A stretch of 64,000 nt of DNA from Thalassospira lucentensis (lineage in GTDB: Bacteria; Pseudomonadota; Alphaproteobacteria; Rhodospirillales; Thalassospiraceae). Positions within the stretch are counted from its first letter, which is position 1, and every line of letters begins with the position of its first letter. Position numbers and translations under genes: made by a program. Where the stretch lies: the NCBI RefSeq assembly GCF_032921865.1, contig NZ_CP136684.1, positions 2,763,001 to 2,827,000 on the forward strand, in the 5' to 3' direction. Shown one piece after another: positions 15,886 to 23,326 of the stretch. Below the pieces are notes generated by a model, which saw only the letters and a list, made by a program, of their open reading frames with translations, had not been told where the DNA came from and did no database searches.

Positions 15886-16122
15886 TTACAGCCGACGATA
15901 GACCCGCCCGCCGCCGCGCTTTTTACCGGTATCCTCGACCGTGGGGAAATATCCGGCCCGCACGGCTTGCAGAAAATGGCGGCCGATGCTGACCTTGTCC
16001 CCGATATAAAGCCTGTCCCAGCCGGGGCCGTAAATTTCCGGAAAGTGAAATTCACCGGGATCGCGGGCGGCGAGGCGGCTTTGCAGCCGGGCGATTTCGG
16101 CGGCATCCATTGGGGGTTTCAT
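15886..16122 (-). CDS. small DUF1413-like protein
   Basis: The protein has 78 residues from ATG 16122, with AGGAGG 7 bases upstream. The pattern FHFPEIYGPGWDRLYIGDKVSIGRHFLQAVRAGYFP followed by a basic GKKRGGGRVYRRL tail resembles the DUF1413 family (Trp, 'G..v.lGR.F...V'). It has no signal peptide or membrane segment. The basic tail could bind nucleic acid. It ends exactly where the convergent DUF952 gene ends. The function is unknown. Confidence 0.6.
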   Translation of the reverse strand: MKPPMDAAEIARLQSRLAARDPGEFHFPEIYGPGWDRLYIGDKVSIGRHFLQAVRAGYFPTVEDTGKKRGGGRVYRRL

Positions 16123-16182
16123 CTGGGGCCTCCTTTTTTTGTCGGTGGCTTTCCTTCAGGTAGTTTTCAGGCGGGCATAAAG

Positions 16183-16214
16183 AAAGGGCGATGCCGGGAT
16201 GGCACCGCCCTTTT
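16183..16214. terminator. bidirectional-looking hairpin terminator
   Basis: Stem AAAGGGCG/CGCCCTTT (16183-16190 with 16206-16213), with an inner TGCC/GGCA pair, has T-rich sequence on both sides. It most likely ends transcription of the minus-strand Old Yellow Enzyme gene. Confidence 0.7.
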
Positions 16215-16262
16215 GTGTTGAGGAACAGGCCGCCGCGGAAACCATACCCCGTTGAGTCAGAG

Positions 16263-16293
16263 GACTGGATTCCCGCCTGCGCGGGAATGACGG
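16263..16293. repeat. single REP-like palindrome
   Basis: One T-type unit (stem ATTCCCGC/GCGGGAAT, preceded by GGACTGG) without a partner lies between the terminator and the Old Yellow Enzyme gene. Confidence 0.85.
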
Positions 16294-16333
16294 AGATGGG
16301 CCGGAAGCCGTTTCTGCAATCAAAGCCTGTCGA

Positions 16334-17449
16334 TCAGACCAGTTCGCCCAGCGTTGCCGGATCAAAGCCCAGCAGCGCATCGGTTTTGTTGTCGCGGACC
16401 TTGGCGGTCCAGGCGGCATCGGTGATCAGCGCACGGCCGACCGCGATCAGATCGAACTCATCGCGTTCCATGCGGCTGACCAGTTCATCAAGCCCGGCGG
16501 TGGCCGAACCTTCGCCAGCAAAGGCGGTCATGAAATCACCGGAAAGCCCGACAGAGCCGACCGAAATCGTGGCCGCCCCGGTCAGTTTTTTCGCCCAGCC
16601 GGCAAAGTTCAGGCCGTTTTCGCCGTCCAGTTCGGGGAATTCCGGTTCCCAGAAACGGCGTTGGGACGCATGGATGATATCCACCCCGGCATCGACCAGC
16701 GGACCAAGCCAGTCGGTCATTTCATCGGGGGTTGTTGCCAGACGGGCAGCGAAATCCTGCTGTTTCCATTGGCTGACGCGCAGGATGATCGGGAAATCGG
16801 GGCCGACAGCGGCACGCATGGCGGCGACGACTTCGCGCGCAAAGGTCGCGCGTTCGCGGATGGTTTTGCCGCCAAAGCGATCCGTGCGCAGGTTGGTGCC
16901 CGACCAGAAGAACTGATCAATCAGGTAGCCATGCGCGCCATGAATTTCAAAGGTATCAAAACCGGCATTTTTGGCGTCAAGGGCGGCCTGGGCGAAGGCG
17001 GCGATGGTGTCGGCGATATCGGCATCCGACATGGTATTGCCGCGCGGCTCGTTCGGCGCGACAAGGCCCGACGGGCTTTCGACCGGGGTATCGGGCACCC
17101 ATTCGGTCTGGAAGCTTTTGACCGATCCGGTATGCCAAAGCTGCGGACCCATCTTGCCACCGGCACCATGAACGGCATCCGCCACGGCCTTCCAGCCCTT
17201 TAACGCATCGGCGCCGTGGAAGAACGGAATGCCCGGATCGTTGCGCGATGACGGACGGTTGATCACGGTACCTTCGGACAGGATCAGGCCGACACCGCCT
17301 TCGGCGCGCTTGCGATAATAATCGGCATTGACCGGGCCGGGGATGCCGTCAACCGCGTGCGAGCGCGTCATCGGCGCCATGACGATGCGGTTGGGAAGCT
17401 CCAGGGTTTTCAGCTTGAAGGGTTGAAAAAGAACATTGGTATCTGACAT
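16334..17449 (-). CDS. Old Yellow Enzyme family NADH:flavin oxidoreductase (NemA-like)
   Basis: The protein has 371 residues, full length for the family. It is a TIM barrel with FMN-binding start LFQPFKLKTLELPNRIVMAPMTRSHA, the substrate-binding pair in FEIHGAHGYLIDQFFWSGTNLRTDRFGG (His-x-x-His), and phosphate-binding ends ISVGSVG and LIAVGRALITD. Such enzymes reduce activated C=C bonds of enones, maleimides and quinones, or nitrate esters, using NAD(P)H. It is divergent from an HxlR regulator with two Cys near its N-terminus, a classical electrophile-stress arrangement. The natural substrate is not evident. Confidence 0.9.
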   Translation of the reverse strand: MSDTNVLFQPFKLKTLELPNRIVMAPMTRSHAVDGIPGPVNADYYRKRAEGGVGLILSEGTVINRPSSRNDPGIPFFHGADALKGWKAVADAVHGAGGKMGPQLWHTGSVKSFQTEWVPDTPVESPSGLVAPNEPRGNTMSDADIADTIAAFAQAALDAKNAGFDTFEIHGAHGYLIDQFFWSGTNLRTDRFGGKTIRERATFAREVVAAMRAAVGPDFPIILRVSQWKQQDFAARLATTPDEMTDWLGPLVDAGVDIIHASQRRFWEPEFPELDGENGLNFAGWAKKLTGAATISVGSVGLSGDFMTAFAGEGSATAGLDELVSRMERDEFDLIAVGRALITDAAWTAKVRDNKTDALLGFDPATLGELV

Positions 17450-17500
17450 CGGGTATCCTCGGATTGGAATTGGGTGTATGGTGGCTACTAGATATATGAT

Positions 17501-17546
17501 GTATACTTACTGTCAATCAGGCACCTTGAAGTTACCAGGTATACTT
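17501..17546. promoter_or_regulatory. repeat pair in HxlR/OYE divergent promoter
   Basis: GTATACTT occurs at 17501-17508 and again at 17539-17546, 38 bp apart in direct orientation, each with a palindromic GTATAC core. They lie in the 145-bp gap between the Old Yellow Enzyme and HxlR genes and are the best candidates for HxlR operators. Confidence 0.6.
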
Positions 17547-17594
17547 GAGGAAACCTGGATGGCCCGGAGCCGGAGGAAATGAGGTGGAAATGCC

Positions 17595-17978
17595 ATGGTA
17601 ATGAAAGAATGTTCGGTCGAGATGTTCCGCTCGAACTGTCCGAGCCGGGAGCTTCTGGACCAGATTGCCGACAAATGGTCGATGATGATCCTGGCGGTGC
17701 TGGCCCATGGGCCCTTGCGGTTTAACGCGATCAAGCGCGGGCTTGAGGGCATTACGCAAAAGGCGCTGACGCAGACGCTGCGCAAGCTTGAACGCAATGG
17801 CATTGTCGCCCGCCACGTGATCGCGACATCACCGGTCGCGGTCGAATATGAAATCACCGATCTTGGCCGGTCGCTGGTGGAACCGTTCAAGGCGCTTTAT
17901 ACGTGGACGCGCGATCATTACGACGAAGTCGAAAAGGCGCGGGTGGCGTTCGATGCGCGGATGGAGGAGCGGGTTTAG
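17595..17978 (+). CDS. HxlR family transcriptional regulator
   Basis: The protein has 127 residues. It is a winged helix of the HxlR type: LLDQIADKWSMMILAVLAHGPLRFNAIKRGLEGITQKALTQTLRKLERNGIVAR, then the wing VEYEITDLGRSL. Two Cys lie at the N-terminus (KECSVEMFRSNCPSRELL). In the Bacillus relatives YodB and CatR, and in QorR, a Cys at a similar position senses quinones or diamide. It is divergent from an Old Yellow Enzyme gene, which is probably its target. Its stop overlaps the convergent hipA stop by four bases. Confidence 0.9.
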   Translation: MVMKECSVEMFRSNCPSRELLDQIADKWSMMILAVLAHGPLRFNAIKRGLEGITQKALTQTLRKLERNGIVARHVIATSPVAVEYEITDLGRSLVEPFKALYTWTRDHYDEVEKARVAFDARMEERV

Positions 17979-19324
17979 GAGCCCATGTCCCAACCGCCGC
18001 CTTGGGCGACGAAGGTGTCACGGGATTGCTGCGTGACGGCGACGTCGAGAATTTCCGCGACAGTGGCGATATTTTGCGAAAACATGTCGCGGCAGGCCTT
18101 AAGGCTTGGGCCTTCCATCATATCCAGTGAGTCCTCGACATCCTGTAGAAGCGCACCCAGTTCGTTGAAATAGCGGGCGCGGGATTTTTCGGTGCGCATG
18201 GTGCGCGCAAGGCCGATGGCGGAAATGCAGGCGGCGATATCCGGTGCAGTTAAATCGGCCATTTTTTCGGCCTGTCCGATATTGAATGAAAAATCGTGGG
18301 TGACGGACCGGTCCAGAACAACCGGGATGATATCATAGGCCGGGGCGAGGATTGGTTTGTGGCCCAAGGCCGGATAAAGGATGGCGTGGTTTTTGGCGTG
18401 ATTGTCGGTATTGCCGACCACCAGATTGAAGATCGACAGGGCCATAAAATGCTGTCGCGCGATCAGCGGGACTTCGGTTTCATCAAGAACGCGCGCCACG
18501 CCCGTGGCCGAGAATTTGTTTTCCTCCGTCCCGTTGCGTTCATATTTCAGACTGGGCGCAAGCGATAGCGCCTGACAGAAATCTTCCTGATGAATGCGAT
18601 AGATGTTTCCATCTTCGATTTTGCGGTCAAACCGTTCGATCAGCAGGGCTTCGCAGCCTGCAATTTCGATTGTCCCCACATTTGCCACCGGCAGCGGCAG
18701 GACCCTGGTCGCCAGTGCCATCAGGGCGGCTTCCTGGGTGACAAGGGCCTCGTTGCCCCGTGACGGGACTTTGAGGATATGGGTCGTTGGTGCGCCGGAG
18801 CCCGGTTTGGGCAGGGCGAACTGGCCATCTTCAAGCCGGGTTACTGCGATTTTCCCCTGTACCCCGGCAAGGGGCGAGGGATCGTTCCTGCCATCGGGCA
18901 GGCGACGACGGTCACGCAGGCTGATCAGGATTTCGCCAAGATCGTCATTTGAAATCGCGTCATAGTCATCGGCCATGTTGCCGGGCATTTTTGACGGGTT
19001 TTCACCCGCTGGTACGCAGGATATGGCACCGGGGCAATCGCGACCGACGTGGTAGAGCAATCCGGCGATGTCGTCGCGGTCGATGCGATGCTTTGCCATG
19101 ACCTGCTCAAGCGCGTTGTTTTCCTGTAACAGGTTGGCAAAGAAGCCGCGCGTGGTGTGATCGGTAAATGAACCATGCGCGGCAGGCATCGAAATCGACA
19201 ATTGCATGTTCGCGCGAACAGCATCGTCGCCATAGGCAAAGGTCAGCGACTTGTCGTTATTGCCAAGAAGCTGGCCAATGGGGTGATCGACCCCTTCGAG
19301 ATACACATCAAGCCGTCTGGTCAT
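17975..19324 (-). CDS. hipA: HipA-type Ser/Thr kinase toxin
   Basis: The protein has 449 residues from ATG 19324 (MTRRLDVYLEG, the usual HipA N-terminus, with GAGGA upstream); ATG 19339 is possible. The N-terminal HipA_N-like domain covers about 1-110. The kinase-like part carries GVQGKIAVTR (ATP loop, about 154-163), LIERFDR, HQEDFCQ, NTDNHAKNH (catalytic Asp307) and PAYDIIP (metal-binding Asp331). All key residues are present, so it should be active. Known HipA proteins phosphorylate glutamyl-tRNA synthetase or related targets and cause persistence. It overlaps hipB by 17 bp, which suggests translational coupling. Confidence 0.9.
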   Translation of the reverse strand: MTRRLDVYLEGVDHPIGQLLGNNDKSLTFAYGDDAVRANMQLSISMPAAHGSFTDHTTRGFFANLLQENNALEQVMAKHRIDRDDIAGLLYHVGRDCPGAISCVPAGENPSKMPGNMADDYDAISNDDLGEILISLRDRRRLPDGRNDPSPLAGVQGKIAVTRLEDGQFALPKPGSGAPTTHILKVPSRGNEALVTQEAALMALATRVLPLPVANVGTIEIAGCEALLIERFDRKIEDGNIYRIHQEDFCQALSLAPSLKYERNGTEENKFSATGVARVLDETEVPLIARQHFMALSIFNLVVGNTDNHAKNHAILYPALGHKPILAPAYDIIPVVLDRSVTHDFSFNIGQAEKMADLTAPDIAACISAIGLARTMRTEKSRARYFNELGALLQDVEDSLDMMEGPSLKACRDMFSQNIATVAEILDVAVTQQSRDTFVAQGGGWDMGS

Positions 19325-19574
19325 CTGATATGTCCTCATATCCCAGTTTCAGGCCAAGTTCCCGGCAGACATCCAGCGCCAGACCGACATTGACGCCGGG
19401 CGTGCCCTTTTCCAGTTCGCCAATCAGTTGCCGCGAGACGCCCATCATGGATGCAAGATAGGTTTGCGTTATTTTCAACTGCTTGCGGCGGGTTCGGATC
19501 GCCGTGGCAAGGTCATGGGTGTCTTTGATGAGTGCTGTCATGTCAGTATCAAAAATGTCAGGAATATTTGACAT
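19308..19574 (-). CDS. hipB: HipB-type antitoxin, XRE family
   Basis: The protein has 88 residues. The helix-turn-helix spans about 22-78: LATAIRTRRKQLKITQTYLASMMGVSRQLIGELEKGTPGVNVGLALDVCRELGLKL. ATG 19574 gives the full ORF; ATG 19541 (MTALIKD) is an alternative, and neither has a good ribosome site. One of the operators overlaps the first codons when the upstream start is used. It should neutralise HipA and repress the promoter. It is encoded before hipA, with overlapping ends. Confidence 0.9.
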   Translation of the reverse strand: MSNIPDIFDTDMTALIKDTHDLATAIRTRRKQLKITQTYLASMMGVSRQLIGELEKGTPGVNVGLALDVCRELGLKLGYEDISDDQTA

Positions 19575-19671
19575 TATGCCGAAAATGACAGAGAAGTCAA
19601 TGAATGTCAGAAATAACTGACAAATCGATCTGTTTTGGTGTTCTCTTTCTTAATGTTAGATATAACTGACA
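19556..19671. promoter_or_regulatory. three HipB operator-like inverted repeats
   Basis: The pattern TGTCAG-N6-CTGACA occurs at 19605-19622 (perfect), 19654-19671 (TGTTAG on the left) and 19556-19573 (TTGACA on the right). The last overlaps the upstream hipB start codon. Center spacings are 49 bp each, so all sites have the same separation. Confidence 0.8.
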
Positions 19672-19796
19672 TTTTATCGAAAATGAAAATCGTGGTGATG
19701 GGGGTGTCTGCCATGTCCTGACGCCATTGATCCTTGCCCCATCCTCCCTCACAGCGTAAGAACAAGGCAGGTATTTACAAGCACGGAGCAGGTCGC

Positions 19797-21107
19797 GTGG
19801 GGTGGTACAAGTCACTGGTTTTGCCGGTTGTGCGCTGGATCGATGCGGAGACCGCGCATGGTCTTGCGATTTGCGCGCTGAAAAACAATCTGGTGCCGCG
19901 CGATGATGATGCGCTCGATGCCACACCGATCCTTGAGATCGAGGTTTTCGGGCGCAAATTTGCCAATCCGGTCGGGCTTGCCGCGGGGTTCGATAAAAAT
20001 GCCGAGGTCCCCAATCAGGCGCTTAGCCACGGGTTCGGCTTTGTTGAAATCGGATCGGTCACCCCCGAACCGCAACCGGGTAACCCCAAGCCCCGGCTTT
20101 TCCGGCTTTATTCCGACCGGGCGGTGATCAACCGCATGGGCTTTAACAACGAGGGTGCCGCCGTTGTTGCCGAGCGCCTGCGCAAGCGCGCACGCAAGGG
20201 GATCCTTGGTGCCAACCTTGGCAAAAACAAATATTCCGAAGATGCGGCGGCGGATTATGTGAAGGGTGTTGCGGCCCTTGGCCCCTATGCCGATTATCTG
20301 GTGGTCAATGTATCCTCGCCCAATACGCCCGGTTTGCGGGCATTGCAGGGGCGTGCGCCGCTTGAAAAGCTTCTGACGTCGGTTCTTTCGGCGCGCGATA
20401 GCCATGCCAAGGGCGTGCCGGTGCTGCTTAAGGTCGCACCGGACCTGACCGAGGAAGACAAGGCCGATATTGCTGCGGTAGTGCTCAAGCTCAAGCTTGA
20501 TGGCATGATTGTTTCAAACACCACGATTGACCGGCCGGTCGGGCTTAATTCCTATGATCAGGATGAAAAGGGCGGTCTTTCCGGCCCGCCGCTTATGGAG
20601 CCTTCGACCAAGGTTCTCGCCGATTTTTACCGCCTGACCGAAGGCAAAATTCCGTTGATCGGGGTTGGCGGGATTGCATCGGGCAAGGATGCCTATGAGA
20701 AGATCCTCAATGGGGCGTCGCTGGTGCAGCTTTATTCCGCCCTTGTCTATCACGGGCTGGAGCTTGTGACCGATATCAAGGAAGACCTTGCACGGCGGTT
20801 GCGTAAGGACGGTTTTGCCAGTGTTGCTGATGCGGTTGGTGCGGCCTATCCGGAGATTTCCGGGCGCAGCGCCCCGGTGGATGAGGCGCGCGCGGCCAAG
20901 GCGGCGGTGACGGCGAAGGCGGAACCCGCCAAGGCCGAGGTGGCGAAGGTGGCTCCGGCGGCTAAAACGGCGGCGAAGAAGCCCGCAGCGAAGACTGCTG
21001 CCAAGAAGCCTGCATCCAAGCCTGCGGCGGCGAAAAGCAAGGCTGTACCAAAGGCCGAGCCAAAGGCTGGACCAAAGTCTGGGCCCAAAAGCGGACCGGC
21101 GGAATAG
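19797..21107 (+). CDS. pyrD: quinone-dependent dihydroorotate dehydrogenase with basic C-terminal tail
   Basis: The protein has 436 residues from GTG 19797 (MGWYKSLVLPVVRWIDAETAHGLA, the usual membrane-associating N-terminus, with CGGAG upstream). The class-2 barrel shows NPVGLAAGFDKNAE, EIGSVTPEPQPGNPKPRLFRL, NRMGFNN, VVNVSSPNTPGLR (catalytic Ser), VSNTTIDRP, GGLSGPPL, GVGGIASG and QLYSALVYHG. It oxidises dihydroorotate to orotate with ubiquinone, the fourth step of pyrimidine synthesis. The enzyme normally ends near residue 350. Here about 80 further residues rich in Lys, Ala and Pro follow (repeats like AAKKPA), resembling histone-H1-like tails. No frameshift is needed to read it. Confidence 0.95.
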   Translation: MGWYKSLVLPVVRWIDAETAHGLAICALKNNLVPRDDDALDATPILEIEVFGRKFANPVGLAAGFDKNAEVPNQALSHGFGFVEIGSVTPEPQPGNPKPRLFRLYSDRAVINRMGFNNEGAAVVAERLRKRARKGILGANLGKNKYSEDAAADYVKGVAALGPYADYLVVNVSSPNTPGLRALQGRAPLEKLLTSVLSARDSHAKGVPVLLKVAPDLTEEDKADIAAVVLKLKLDGMIVSNTTIDRPVGLNSYDQDEKGGLSGPPLMEPSTKVLADFYRLTEGKIPLIGVGGIASGKDAYEKILNGASLVQLYSALVYHGLELVTDIKEDLARRLRKDGFASVADAVGAAYPEISGRSAPVDEARAAKAAVTAKAEPAKAEVAKVAPAAKTAAKKPAAKTAAKKPASKPAAAKSKAVPKAEPKAGPKSGPKSGPAE

Positions 21108-21123
21108 ATTTACCTGTGGCGGC

Positions 21124-21204
21124 ATGGACTCCCGCGTGCGCGGGAGTGACGGTTATTGGGGAGGGTTTGTGCTCCCCGTCATTCCCGCAAGCACGGGAAA
21201 CCAT
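21124..21204. repeat. paired REP-like palindromes, inverted element
   Basis: A C-type unit (21124-21152) comes first and a T-type unit (21177-21204) second, each in the orientation opposite to most pairs, so the whole element is inverted. The second unit is imperfect (CAAGCACGGGAAA). Confidence 0.85.
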
Positions 21205-21254
21205 CTTGCCGCATGTGCGATGACGACGATTTTAACATGAAGTGGAATGCGTGA

Positions 21255-22139
21255 ATGACGGTTGGCACCAGCTATCAGATGATCAACGGCCTGTCGGAAG
21301 TGATCGAACAGTACGATGCGGTGATCCTTGATCTTTGGGGCGTGGTGCATGACGGGGTCACACCCTATCCAAGCTCCATCCCGGCGATGGAGGCGCTTAA
21401 AAAGGCCGGTGTGCCGGTGGCCCTTCTGTCGAACGCGCCGCGCCGATCCAGCGTCGTTGTCGCACGGATGGAAGATATGGGCATTGCGCGTGATCTTTAT
21501 GGTCCGGCGGTGGCATCGGGCGAGATCGCCTATAGCCAGCTTCTCGCACGCTCTGACCCTTGGTACGCCAAGCTGGGGCGCCGGGTGATGAGTGTCGGTC
21601 CGGTGCGCGACATGTCGATGTTTGAAGGTCAGGATGTTGAAATCGTCAAGGATGTGGCCGATGCCGACTGGCTTCTGGTGACGGGGCCGAATGACGATTA
21701 TGACGCGGTTTCGGTTTATGAGGATCTGCTACATGCCGCCAAGGCGCGCGATTTACCGATGTTGTGCCCGAACCCGGACCGTGAAGTGATCCGCGGCGGG
21801 GATCGCATCATCTGTGCCGGTGCGATTGCCGCACGCTATGAAGTGCTCGGCGGTAATGTCCGCTGGGAAGGCAAGCCGCTGGCGAGTGCCTATGATTTCT
21901 GCCTGCAACTGTTTGACAAGGGCCCGGATGCGAAGCTTCTGGTCGTCGGCGACAGCCTTTCGACCGACGTTGCCGGATCAAACAATGCCGGGCTTGATGT
22001 GGCGCTTGTGACCGGTGGCATTCATGCCGAGGAACTTGGCGCACCGCGTGGGACCCTGCCGGAAAAGGGCAGGCTTGACGCGCTTCTGAACGCGACCGGG
22101 CGCAGCATTACCTATGCGGTTGGGGATTTTTGTTGGTAA
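21255..22139 (+). CDS. HAD superfamily class IIA phosphatase (TIGR01459-like)
   Basis: The protein has 294 residues. HAD motif I is VILDLWGVVHDG (nucleophile Asp, with Trp in place of the usual Asp+2 neighbour pattern, as in this subfamily). Motif II is ALLSNAPRR, and motifs III/IV are in GKPLASAYDF and LLVVGDSLSTDVAGSNNAGLDVALVTGG. These match the alphaproteobacterial class IIA group related to NagD and phosphoglycolate phosphatase. The substrate is unknown. It follows pyrD by 147 bp with a REP pair between, so it is probably transcribed separately. Confidence 0.85.
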   Translation: MTVGTSYQMINGLSEVIEQYDAVILDLWGVVHDGVTPYPSSIPAMEALKKAGVPVALLSNAPRRSSVVVARMEDMGIARDLYGPAVASGEIAYSQLLARSDPWYAKLGRRVMSVGPVRDMSMFEGQDVEIVKDVADADWLLVTGPNDDYDAVSVYEDLLHAAKARDLPMLCPNPDREVIRGGDRIICAGAIAARYEVLGGNVRWEGKPLASAYDFCLQLFDKGPDAKLLVVGDSLSTDVAGSNNAGLDVALVTGGIHAEELGAPRGTLPEKGRLDALLNATGRSITYAVGDFCW

Positions 22140-22249
22140 GGGCAGCCTGTACTTTAGGTCTACCTATTGAGGGTGGGTATCTACATAACCCTAGGTTTAT
22201 ATAAAAGTATGTCCTAATGTTTCTTGCGAGGTTAACTCGGGAGGAACAG

Positions 22250-22459
22250 ATGCCTAACTATCTGGTTAATAGAAACGCTCAGCCAACAGGCGAGCACGAA
22301 GTGCATATTTCTACATGTGGTCATTTACCCGACTATCAGAATCAGGACCATTTGGGGTTCTATAGTAATTGTCGGGAGGCGGTGGCTGCTGCAAGAGCGC
22401 GTGGTTATATCAATGTTGACGGTTGCTATTACTGTTGCAACGATTGTCACACTCGGTAA
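22250..22459 (+). CDS. small Cys-rich, probable zinc-binding protein
   Basis: The protein has 69 residues from ATG 22250, with GGGAGG about 5 bases upstream. Cys and His are arranged as HEVHISTCGHLP, NCREAV, then DGCYYCCNDCHTR at the end, which fits a metal-binding knuckle. The pattern 'G.HEVH...C..LP......LG....C..AV..A......DGCYYC...CH' matches a small protein family I have seen in diverse bacteria without a known function. Its DNA is more AT-rich than the flanking genes. It may form an operon with the next 64-residue gene. Confidence 0.75.
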   Translation: MPNYLVNRNAQPTGEHEVHISTCGHLPDYQNQDHLGFYSNCREAVAAARARGYINVDGCYYCCNDCHTR

Positions 22460-22474
22460 CTTTCAAAAGCAAAA

Positions 22475-22669
22475 ATGCGCGAAATCACGATTGAAGAGTT
22501 GGCAGCACGCATCAGCCAGAAACGGGCCGAATTGGGCCTGTCTGGCAAGGGTGACGTGCAGCCAAATTCCGGCCGTCGGCGCACCCAAAGCAAGCGTAAT
22601 CTGTTGCGCAATATTGCCGAGCTTGCCGCAAGGGACGGGCGAGAGCCGCCTTTTAAGGCCAATTACTGA
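22475..22669 (+). CDS. small basic protein, unknown
   Basis: The protein has 64 residues, 15 bp after the Cys-rich gene. It is helical and charged (ITIEELAARISQKRAELGLSG, then KRNLLRNIAELAARDGREPPF). The ribosome site is weak. A strong terminator follows 21 bp downstream, which supports a real 3' end of a transcript. There is no recognised family. Confidence 0.5.
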   Translation: MREITIEELAARISQKRAELGLSGKGDVQPNSGRRRTQSKRNLLRNIAELAARDGREPPFKANY

Positions 22670-22690
22670 TTTACTGTAATCCCGTTTGCA

Positions 22691-22726
22691 CCCGCCTTTC
22701 CCGTTGGAAGGCGGGTTTTGTTTTTG
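22691..22726 (+). terminator. rho-independent terminator
   Basis: Stem CCCGCCTT/AAGGCGGG (22691-22698 with 22708-22715) is followed by TTTTGTTTTTG. Confidence 0.9.
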
Positions 22727-22780
22727 TGGTTTCGGGATTGCGGTGGCAGAGTATTGGGGCGTCAACAAACCGGAAAAAAC

Positions 22781-23242
22781 ATGCTTCTGACAGATGACAT
22801 TCGCGATTATGCCGGGCGGTCGGTTTTGTGCTGGCTGGCGAGCGTTTCCGAAGACGGGCCGTCGGTCAGCCCCAAGGAAATCTTTGCCTGTTATGGCGAG
22901 GACCGGATCATCATCGCCAATATCGCATCCCCACAATCGGTGAAGAATATTCGCCATGACCCGCGCGTCTGTGTCAGTTTCGTTGATGTGTTCTCGCAGA
23001 AGGGTTGGCAGCTTTATGGGCGGGCCGTGCTTTTGAAAAACGGTGATGACGGCTTTGCCGGGCGGCAGGCGATCCTGCAGGGTATGGCAGGCGATGCGTT
23101 CAAGGTCGGCATGGTGATTGATGTGGCAATCGATCGGGCGCGGGAAATTATTGCGCCGAGCTATCGGTTCAGGGCCGATGTTAACGAGGCCGACATGCGG
23201 GCCGGGGCGATGGCGACTTATGGGGTGAGGCCGGTGGATTAG
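22781..23242 (+). CDS. pyridoxamine 5'-phosphate oxidase-fold flavoprotein
   Basis: The protein has 153 residues from ATG 22781. It is a split-barrel FMN-binding fold: VLCWLASVSEDGPSVSPKEIFACYGEDRIIIANIASPQSVKNIRHDPRVCVSFVDVF, then WQLYGRAVLL. The conserved 'S..N...P.V...F' and 'G.A' features place it in the PNPOx-like group, whose members bind FMN, F420 or haem. It is not PdxH itself: it is shorter and lacks the substrate motifs. It stands alone; a single REP unit follows. Confidence 0.8.
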   Translation: MLLTDDIRDYAGRSVLCWLASVSEDGPSVSPKEIFACYGEDRIIIANIASPQSVKNIRHDPRVCVSFVDVFSQKGWQLYGRAVLLKNGDDGFAGRQAILQGMAGDAFKVGMVIDVAIDRAREIIAPSYRFRADVNEADMRAGAMATYGVRPVD

Positions 23243-23282
23243 GCCCTTTGTCCTTTGGCGGCGTTTGAGGATGCTGCGCGAA

Positions 23283-23314
23283 GGACTGGATTCCCGCGTT
23301 CGCGGGAATGACGG
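23283..23314. repeat. single REP-like palindrome
   Basis: One T-type unit, preceded by the conserved GTTTGAGGATGCTGCGCGAA tail, ends 13 bp before the EamA stop codon. Confidence 0.9.
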
Positions 23315-23326
23315 TTTGGGGGAGCA

